A stretch of 64,000 bases of DNA from Antedon mediterranea (Eukaryota; Echinodermata; Crinoidea; Comatulida; Antedonidae). Both the position numbers and the translations under genes were made by a program. This document shows positions 56,437-64,000 of the stretch, piece after piece. The notes beneath the pieces are model-generated. The model saw only the letters and a program-made list of their open reading frames with translations, was not told where the DNA came from and did no database searches. The stretch covers positions 6,668,922-6,732,921 of the forward strand of contig NC_092678.1 of assembly GCF_964355755.1 (NCBI RefSeq), given 5' to 3'. The first letter of the stretch is position 1; each line of letters opens with the position of its first letter.

Positions 56437-58305
56437 TTATCCAATAATAGTACATTGTTCTTCAAGTCTGTATTCTGGACTATTAAAGCTTTCTTTTTCT
56501 TGACTAGCGCCATCATCGATCTTCTTCTGGACTCTGAAAAAAAACCCCGCACAATGGTTGTAACTGAGAGAAATTGATTTTCAGCTTATTGATCAATTAA
56601 ATTAATACTATGGATAGAATGTGTAGCCTACATTTGTCAACATCCGCCAGACCTGCAGGTGGTACACGCCAAAATAAATGTATGCGTGTACACTTTAGGA
56701 TAATATAGAGAAAAATAGATGGATAGAATAAGTTTGGTATCTTCCAACTAAATTATAGAGTAGAGGCTACGTCAGCCCGATTGACTGTTGACTGATTGCA
56801 TTATTTTTTTCCTAGCATGCTGAGGCAGAAATCATGAATAATGCATAAGCTCCTATGTTAAAGAATTACAAGGTAGCTGACCTATTTCCTAAATATAACT
56901 GAACCTAACCATTAAAATACTCTCTCTTAACTACTAGAACATCGAAGATGGGTGCAGGCTTACAAACATTGTTTTATATGTTGCATAGATTTATTGTTCA
57001 ACGTAACATGAGACTATTACATTAAATATTGTTGATCAAGATCAAGGGATAGAAATATAATTATTGATGTAATCATGATTAGGATGATTTGGTAAGTGAT
57101 GATGATAAGATGTAAATAATAATGCCATAGGCCTATTTTAGGATATCATTTTCAATGAACTTTGACCGGGGGTGATGAAAATGATCATCAGTCAACCAAT
57201 AAGCAAATGGTACATACCTTACATTCCTATGCCTACACATTAATGATGCAAGACAAATCAACCATATCAACACAATTGCAGTAATAATGTTAAGGGCTAT
57301 AAATCCTGGTTTCGACACTAACACCTTTCCCTTCAAAGCAACACCGCAATTCTGTTCTTCCGTATAAGGTCCTTCACATTTTGTACCTGCGCATTCAGAC
57401 TCTCGTAAAACATCACGTGATCTTACGCGACTCGTTGAATTTTCACAAGATGACCATTCAGTCCAGGTACTCAGTTGACAGTCAGTATTCTTGCAACCAC
57501 AACACTGACCACTAAATGACTTTGGACATTCACAAAAGCCTTGGTTTGTGAGCTTCCCTTCATTGTAACAAAAACGATTGCACTGGTGTTCTTCAGTGGT
57601 TGGTTCAGAACATATTCCGCATACTTTAAGTACGTTCCTAGCCCTGAATTTAGTTCCAGAGTTGCCACATTCGTGTGAACAATCTGACCAAAGGCCCCAG
57701 TCACTATACTCGCAATCACTGCATCTCTCCTTACATGACCGCTCCTCAGTTGTAGACTTGGAGCATATGCCACTTACTTCAAGTACGTTCCTAACACGAA
57801 ATTGGGTACCAGACTCGCCACATTCTGAGGAGTAACATGCTGACCAAAAGCCCCAGTCACTGTACTCGCAGTCACCGCATCTATCCTCACATGTCCGCTC
57901 CTCGGTGGTAGGCTTAGAACATATTCCGCTTACTCCAAGTACATTCCTAATCCGAAATTGTTTACCAGTCTCGCCACATTTTGGGGAGTAACATGCTGAC
58001 CAAAAACCCCAATTACTGTACTCACAATCATTGAGTTTTTCATTACATAACTGTTTTTCAAATGTAGGTTGGAAGCATGTTAACGATCCGCTTCCATCTA
58101 TCTCGAGTATGTTCCTAACTCTATATCGAGTTCCATTTTCTCCACGTTGTGAGTGACACGGTGACCAAAGGTCCCATTCACTGTACGTACAATCAATTAC
58201 ATTTTTCAATGCTCTTTCATTTCCGAAAATCATTCCTCCAATAAAAAGTCCAAATGAAGAAAACACTAGAATAACAATCGCTATCACAACTGTTTTACCT
58301 TCCAT
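56437..58305 (-). CDS. TSR membrane protein E, intact, five TSRs, two exons
   Basis: Exon 1 (58,305-57,218) and exon 2 (56,533-56,437) join in phase 2 (AG|A) through AAG|GTATGT and CTCAG borders, giving 394 residues. Order: helix (VVIAIVILVFSSFGLFIGG, residues 6-24); TSR1 from about 39; TSR2 about 94; TSR3 about 146; TSR4 about 198; an EGF-like knot (CYNEGKLTNQGFCECPKSF, about 246); TSR5 (LSTWTEWSSCENSTSR, about 276); a membrane helix (IITAIVLIWLICLASLM); and a cytoplasmic tail with DDGASQEKESF ending CTIIG. TSRs 2-4 are close internal duplicates. TSR1 has lost the Cys found as DGCGPLTC in F (DGSGSLTC). It is probably a type I surface receptor, or has two membrane passes if the first helix is uncleaved. 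Reading through the donor instead would add a 30-residue unspliced tail. Confidence 0.85.
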
Positions 58306-58478
58306 GGCATAAATAGCATGGAGTACATTGAAATAGTACTACGTCAGTACTAAACAATTTAAGTTTGGTTGTTGAAGTGTACAATGTTAATAATAATTAA
58401 CTACACAGATGTCAGGCCCATTTTAATTCAAGCATTATGCTTCGATCGGTGAAAATTGGTTCATTGTTCGTCGTTTGT

Positions 58479-58488
58479 GGGAATTTCC
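58479..58488 (-). promoter_or_regulatory. kB-like motif upstream of E
   Basis: GGAAATTCCC on the sense strand lies 174 bases before the ATG. It is next to a second half-site (GGGATTTTC) and followed by AACAATGAACC. The block is near identical upstream of F. No clear TATA box was seen. Confidence 0.55.
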
Positions 58489-58861
58489 GAAAATCCCTCT
58501 ATTGTAAATAAATTACGGCAGCATAAATAATCGTTACTAACCCCGTAACATCAAGATGGTGAAAGCAAATATACACATGTTTCATGTACAACATAAAGAC
58601 AGTCAGCTATATGTTGTGTTTGTATAATTGATTTGGATATGACAAACTATTAATAAAAAAATGGGCGTGGTGTCTTTACTGCCGTGCTTCTTTATTTTCA
58701 GTAGTAAAACCTACAGCAAATAAAAATAAAACAAGCCATAAATATACACTGTAAACGTGCATCAGACAGCGTGTTTTGCTAGTATGACGTCAGGGACTCA
58801 AGCATCATGAATATTCATGATAATAATAATAACGTTCTTCTGGACGGTGTATTACAAACAT

Positions 58862-59380
58862 TATGTTAGCCTGAAGGCTAAATAAAAGTATAAAGAGAAA
58901 ATAAAAGAAAAAACATTTAAATGAAAGAAAACGGATTGTACAAAAAGAAACTAAAGAGCAAAAAGTACAATACTTAACTTTGATGGAGTGTTATTATTTA
59001 TTATTAGTATTATTATCAATGTTTTTAATGTTATTTTAAAGAAAATATTATTAGACCTATTATTAAAAATGTCATTTAATTTAAATATTATATTGTTTAT
59101 TATTATTTTGTTATTTATGTTCTTGTTAATACTGTATATCATTTAATTATGTTATGAGTTATGATCTTTATTTGTTATTTAGTTAAAGTAGTATTATTTT
59201 TATTATTATTTCGATTTTCCTAATTTTAATATTTAATCTTATTTTTAGTGTTTTATTAACCATTATACCTCAAATTATAATCCTGATTTAATTGTGTTTT
59301 TAAAGTTTTGTAAATATAAATTTAAAGTCTCCATGCAGCAGTTAAGTGTTGTTTACAATGATGATACAAAATACAGATAT
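58862..59380 (-). repeat. Dispersed repeat, copy 2
   Basis: The inverse of 18,640-18,965, from ATGTTAGCCTGAAGGCTAAA to GTTTACAATGATGATACAAA. About 250 bp of AT-only sequence is inserted near 58,990-59,240. The stretch 59,380-59,780 has no gene. Confidence 0.7.
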
Positions 59381-59779
59381 AAATAAAAGGCCTAAAATGA
59401 ACAGAAATTACATTTGCAAAATTAACAAATTACATTATAAAGTTAAACATAAGAAATAAATGAATGACAAGGAATTTTAAAATCAACTGATTTTTACACT
59501 ATGCAAGTCTTACTCTGCAATACAGAACGGAAATCTGGTACAATCTCTAGATCTATTAATTGATAATTGCGCAGCGCTTTTTCCATTTATCAAGTATTAG
59601 ATGGGTTTCTTTACTGAACACATGATAGTCACTTCCAAGTGTTAGGTGTATTTTAACATCAGTATTAGAGTTTATGAATAAGTGCCAAATATGATTAAGG
59701 TTAGAAGATTGCAATTGTAGTTTTAATCTCATGGTTTCTTCTTTTCTAATGTCGTCGTAAGCAGGATATTCAAATAGGA

Positions 59780-60150
59780 CACCCTAAAAGGAACAAAAAT
59801 AATGCAGGCGGGGGAGGGTGGTGCGTACGACGCAAAAGGGTCCACTTTTTAAATAAGTGCAATTTATGAAGACCTAAAGCTCCAGTTTTCAAAATTTTCT
59901 TAGCTCAATCATAGAGCTGGTGTTCGATACATTTTTTTCATATTTTGTATCATATTTCGAAGTACAATAAGTGCATTTTCTGGGGACCTACAGCTCTATT
60001 TTTTACATTTTTTTCTTAGCTCAGCCCCAACCATGGTAGGGCTGGTCCTGGAAGCTATTTCGAAGTATAATCCAATTTCCGTGAACCTACCAGCTCTATT
60101 TTCCAAAATTTTCTTATAAATCAGCCCCGAACAGCAACCAGCCTACGCCT
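59780..60150 (-). repeat. Fragment related to the hAT-like element interior
   Basis: Degenerate units with GAAGTACAATAAGTGCATTT, ACCTACAGCTCTATTTT and TTCTTAGCTCAGCCCCAACC correspond to the inverse of the 44,169-44,430 tandem block. The element ends are not both visible. Confidence 0.6.
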
Positions 60151-60964
60151 CTGTTTAACTACTATACTTTTCACACTCGGTTGATAAGAAACTGTAATGT
60201 TACCTTTAGAAACCTAGCTATAGCCTAGGGCGAATACGCAATAACATCACTGCTTGAAAGTCATAATTTATTCATGATTGTGGTTAAGTTAAGGCTACCT
60301 AATTTAACTGACACGGTAATCCAACATAAGATAAATTGTCAAATCCAAATTAAAGTAAAATAGATTCTGTTAATAACTAATCTATCTATATCAACAACTA
60401 GTATTACGCCTTTTCACGAAACGGAAGACATCTTCGATTAAATGACAAACAATACTGTGCAGGGAAGCGTAACTAAAAGAAATAACATATTTTCAGGGGA
60501 TTTCAGGACACACCATGTTAATTAAAAAATCGTATCGCATGAGAAAAAAAATTGCCTACATTAATGAATGATTAAAACAAATTAGAAAAACAAATTATGA
60601 TCCCATAAAATCCAACGCAGGGTGTTCAATTTTTCAAAATCATAAGTAATGTAGACCAATCTTTTATAGTTTTTAATACAAGTTAGGAATCAAAAATTAA
60701 TTTTATTCAATTGTTCAGGCAATAAAAACGTAGTACTGTGACCTGTAGGTAACCAGTGTTCAATTCGGAAGAATTGCAATGGTTTTCCCAACTAATGTTC
60801 ATAAAAGTTAAAATGAAAATACAGTATATATAAATTGACAATAAAAGTAGTTTATTAAAAAAAAAAAAAATATGGTCTTAGTCGACTTCTTTGAAACCCA
60901 CCGACACGATGCAGCGGAACATGCAACTGGCACTGTCTAATGTATGGCGCACCAAAGCTGTCAT

Positions 60965-61092
60965 TTATTCGGAAATAAAGATATCTTAGTTTTAAACTAA
61001 AATATCTTATTACTAAGATAGCTCTATTATTAAAAGAGATATCTCTATTTAAAACTAAGATATGTCTATTAAACAAAGATATCTCTATTCTT
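60965..61092. repeat. Degenerate AAGATATCT repeat
   Basis: The AAGATATCT/AGATATCTCTATT motif recurs about five times with TTTAAAACTAAGATAT spacers, in a stretch built of local palindromes. No gene was seen in 60,150-61,240. Confidence 0.65.
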
Positions 61093-61244
61093 GCATACTA
61101 ATGGATTCATAAATTTACTAATATTGCATAGCGGAAAAATAATGTCTCATAACCATTTAAAGTGTATGTTTTCAATGAGGTTGATGATTAGAAAATCAAG
61201 AAAAAGGTTAATAAAAATCAAGATAAGAGAAAATATGATGTCAA

Positions 61245-62662
61245 TTATCCCAAAACAGGTTCTTCTAGTCTGCCGTCTGAAATACATCTAACGCTTTCCT
61301 CTTCTTGACTAGCGCCATCAGTATCTTCCTGGGTTCTGAAAAAACCCATCAAAGAAATACTAAAATTTATTTTAAATTTATTGATCAAATAAATCAATTG
61401 CTATGATCGTAAATGTATTAAAAAAATGTTGGTGTCCACCTAGAAATTATGACGTCATATGGAGGTACGTTGAGTTTGGTTAAGGCTTAATTACTTGCTA
61501 AGATGGCTTCGTGGAGCTGTCACTGTAGTGGGTAGGTAACCAACTTAGGGTAAATAAGCCTAAACATGCTCATAGCTAGTTTTTCAAGTCGTCAAACACA
61601 TCGGACTAAATTTGACCGGTTTTTACAGACGAGATAGCCAACTGCTGGACGACGACTTGGACAAACGATAATATAATATGAAATTTTATGATAAAAATAT
61701 CATTTACAAATGAAACCTCAATATTGCTTACCTGCCACGTCTATGTCTACAAAACAATGACACAAGACAAATCAAGCATATAGTCAACATAACAGTAATA
61801 ATGTTAAGAGCTATAAATCCTGGTTTCGACACTAAAACTTTTCCCTTTAAAGCGACACCGCAATTCTGTTCTTCCGTGTAAGGTCCTTCACATTTTGTAC
61901 CTGCGCATTCAGACTCTCGTAAAACATCACGTGATCTTACGCGACTCGTTGCATTTTCACAAGATGACCATTCAGTCCAAGTACTTAGGTGACAGTCTAT
62001 ATCTTTGCAACCACAGCAATGACCACTAAAGGACTTTGGACACTTACAACCTTGTTCTGTGAGTGTTCCTTCATTGTAGCAAACGCGATTACAGTGTCGT
62101 ACTTCAGTGGTTGGTTCAGAACATATGCCGCATACTTTAAGTACGTTCCTAGCCCTAAATTTAGTTCCAGAGTTGCCACATTCGTGTGAACAATCCGACC
62201 AAAGGCCCCAGTCATTGTACTCGCAATCACTGCATCTATCCTTACATGACCGCTCCTCGGTGGTAGACTTGAAACATATTCCTCTTACTTCAAGTACGTT
62301 CCTAACTCGAAATTGTGTACCAGACTCGCCACATTCTGGGGAGTAACATGCTGACCAAAAACCCCAGTCACTGTACTCACAGTCATTAAAGGTTTCATTA
62401 CATAACTGTTCTTCGGCGGTAGGTTGGAAGCATGTTAACGGTCCGCATCCATCTATCTCGAGTATGTTCCTAACTCTATACCGAGTTCCATTTTCTCCAC
62501 GTTCTTCAGAGTGACACGGTGACCAAAGACCCCATTCACTGTACGTACAGTCATTTTCTCTTTTTAATGCTCTTTCATTTCCGTAAACCATTCCTCCAAA
62601 AAAAAAATCCCAGTGCAGCAAAGCAAAAAACAACGCCTGCTATTAACTGTGTTACCCTCCAT
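61245..62662 (-). pseudogene. TSR membrane protein F, frameshifted N-terminus
   Basis: Exon 1 carries TSR1 (DCTYSEWGLWSPC), TSR2 (DCEYSDWGFWSAC), TSR3 (DCEYNDWGLWSDCSHEC), the EGF-like knot (CYNEGTLTEQGCKC), a last TSR (LSTWTEWSSCENATSR) and a membrane helix, to the donor GGCAG|GTAAGC at 61,732. Exon 2 (61,335-61,245) adds TQEDTDGASQEEES and ends LEEPVLG. Phase 2 matches E. The family ATG context is at 62,662 (MEGNTV), but small indels after GTT and in a run of ten Ts put that start out of frame with the body. The open body frame has only a late in-frame ATG (MVYGNER) that would drop the signal helix. It is either a recent pseudogene or a homopolymer error in the assembly; everything downstream is intact. 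It has one TSR fewer than E. Confidence 0.75.
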
Positions 62663-62819
62663 GGCATAAGTACGGAATATTAAGCAGCATTCAGTTTAAT
62701 ATTAACTGTACACACCCAGTTATGGTACTACACATAATAGGCCCAGGTAAATCAAGCATATTGAGAGTTCGGCCCACACACTTTGATCGGTGAAAAGTGG
62801 TTCATTGTTCGTCGTTTTC

Positions 62820-62829
62820 GGGAATTTCC
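62820..62829 (-). promoter_or_regulatory. kB-like motif upstream of F
   Basis: GGAAATTCCC on the sense strand lies 158 bases before the family ATG, in the same GGGATTTTCGGAAATTCCC block as E and followed by AACAATGAACC. Confidence 0.55.
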
Positions 62830-62839
62830 GAAAATCCCG

Positions 62840-64000
62840 CTATTGTAAATAAATGAAGTTATAGGAAATAGTTAATCCCCAGTATAGGTAGAAATATTGA
62901 AATGGTGAAAACAGAGACAATGTTTCATAGAACATGAACCCAGTCAGCCATTTTGTGTCATAAACTGAAATTATATGTAAATCGGTCCAGACTTTCAAAG
63001 ATAAAATAAAACTCTTTTCTCTTTTGTTAGACGCTTACAATATTGTACCTTGAAATAATAATATACCAATTGGTCCATCGGTCATTGACCTAAGAACTAC
63101 TTTGTTTTTTTAACAACTTTTAGATAAAACAACAAAAGTACATTATTTTTGTGTTACGCCTTCTACTATACAACAACAAAAATATCCCTTCATGACCTTT
63201 GATCCTAAATCCACTAAGACCCTGTATCACAACAATATGTGCAAATAATAAATCTGTAATTTATTTGTGCGAGGAGTACTCTTTTCGTCATTTTTCGGAA
63301 TTTTCATCTTACTGACCCCTATATGACCTTTGATCCCAAGTTATGAACACCACATAAATGAGAAGGTGGTATGACCAAGTTTAGAGAAAGTTTATAGCAG
63401 AAAGAAAGAAAGAGATTTTGTTCTTTTATAGTTTTTAATACAAATAACAAAATATATGCCTAGTTAAAAACAAAGCTTATTTCTTTATATATAAAATGCT
63501 ATATCATTATAAATTACTATACGTATATAATTAATATAATCCCAAATAGTGAAAATGTTAGACAACGTAGGCCTACTTCAAAATTGTGAGCCAGTAATAA
63601 GTACCCATTTACGCTTAGTAAAGAAAAAGGAAAGGAAAACGTTTTATATTTAACAAGAGTTTCCCCTCTCACTTTTGGTTAACAAATACAGTAAAACCCT
63701 ATTAACCCTTCAGGACCCAACAAAGTCTCCCCTTAATAGAGGTTTCTTCGGATAGAGATTGGCCCCAGTGTAAATATATATTGTGGCTTGCTTATTGCAC
63801 GAGAAAGTTTCTCCTAATATGGATTTCCCCTGAAGATATATGTATATCTCGGTATCTTTATTTCACTTTAAAAAAAAAAATCAATTCACTAAGGAAAATA
63901 AAATCCATGATAGTAGCCAAAAAACCTGGATTGAGAATTTTTTTTACAAAAGGCCTTTAATTAAAAACATAAAAACACTATTTCATACAAAATGATCTAC
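62840..64000. other. Upstream flank of F and end of window
   Basis: Part of 62,870-62,960 aligns with the E upstream flank (TGGTGAAAnCA, ATGTTTCAT, CAGTCAGC). A TATGACCTTTGATCC motif repeats near 63,190 and 63,326. A GGGACAC-type repeat lies at 63,690-63,850. No gene was seen. Confidence 0.5.

Overview
The window is eukaryotic, AT-rich and intron-containing, with dense interspersed repeats. The GGCCTA-rich spacers, the mix of CR1/jockey-like LINEs, hAT-like and Harbinger-like elements and tRNA-derived SINEs, and the gene content suggest a marine invertebrate deuterostome, most likely an echinoderm. That is an inference; no species can be named from the sequence alone.

Layout. 1-8,000: AT-rich spacer with small dispersed and tandem repeats and one striking palindrome. 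8,100-8,925: a decayed LINE reverse transcriptase. 9,198-9,361 (-): one isolated Ig-domain exon. 10,750-13,451 (+): a complete four-exon gene for an emerin-like LEM-domain inner-nuclear-membrane protein, with a 1-kb minisatellite in its last intron. 16,127-23,206 (-): a complete seven-exon FAM185A homologue (DUF4097 family, probably mitochondrial) whose introns hold SINEs, a MITE and a TIR element.

25,700-62,700 (-): the main feature is a tandem family of at least seven related membrane proteins with thrombospondin type 1 repeats (TSRs), named here A (25.7-26.9 kb), B (29.8-31.0), G (40.5-41.3), C (42.7-43.6), D (50.8-51.3), E (56.4-58.3) and F (61.2-62.7). All lie on the minus strand. A typical member has an N-terminal signal/anchor helix, a variable number of TSRs in one large exon, and then one of two endings. 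The first ending is an EGF-like knot, a further TSR, a transmembrane helix and a short phase-2 cytoplasmic-tail exon (A, E, F; G in modified form). The second is a Ser-rich linker and a hydrophobic C-terminus encoded by a degenerate ATC microsatellite (B, C, D). C, D and E look intact. A is frameshifted, B is split by a repeat insertion, F is frameshifted at its N-terminus, and G has lost its TSRs and its start. Most members share a promoter block: a kB-like GGAAATTCC motif about 115-180 bp before the ATG, an AACAATRAACC motif, and in A-D a TATA box.

The array grew by segmental duplication. Flanks of A, B, C, D and G align with one another, so several transposon insertions can be read against an empty relative: an 8-bp-TSD hAT-like element and a 3.26-kb long-TIR element upstream of C, and a MITE broken by a LINE upstream of D. 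Three larger LINE copies (33.9-34.9, 36.9-39.8 and 52.0-55.1 kb) lie inside the array; all are 5'-truncated and mutated. The family looks like a rapidly evolving birth-and-death receptor array. An immune role is suggested by the architecture and the kB-like sites but is not shown by the sequence.
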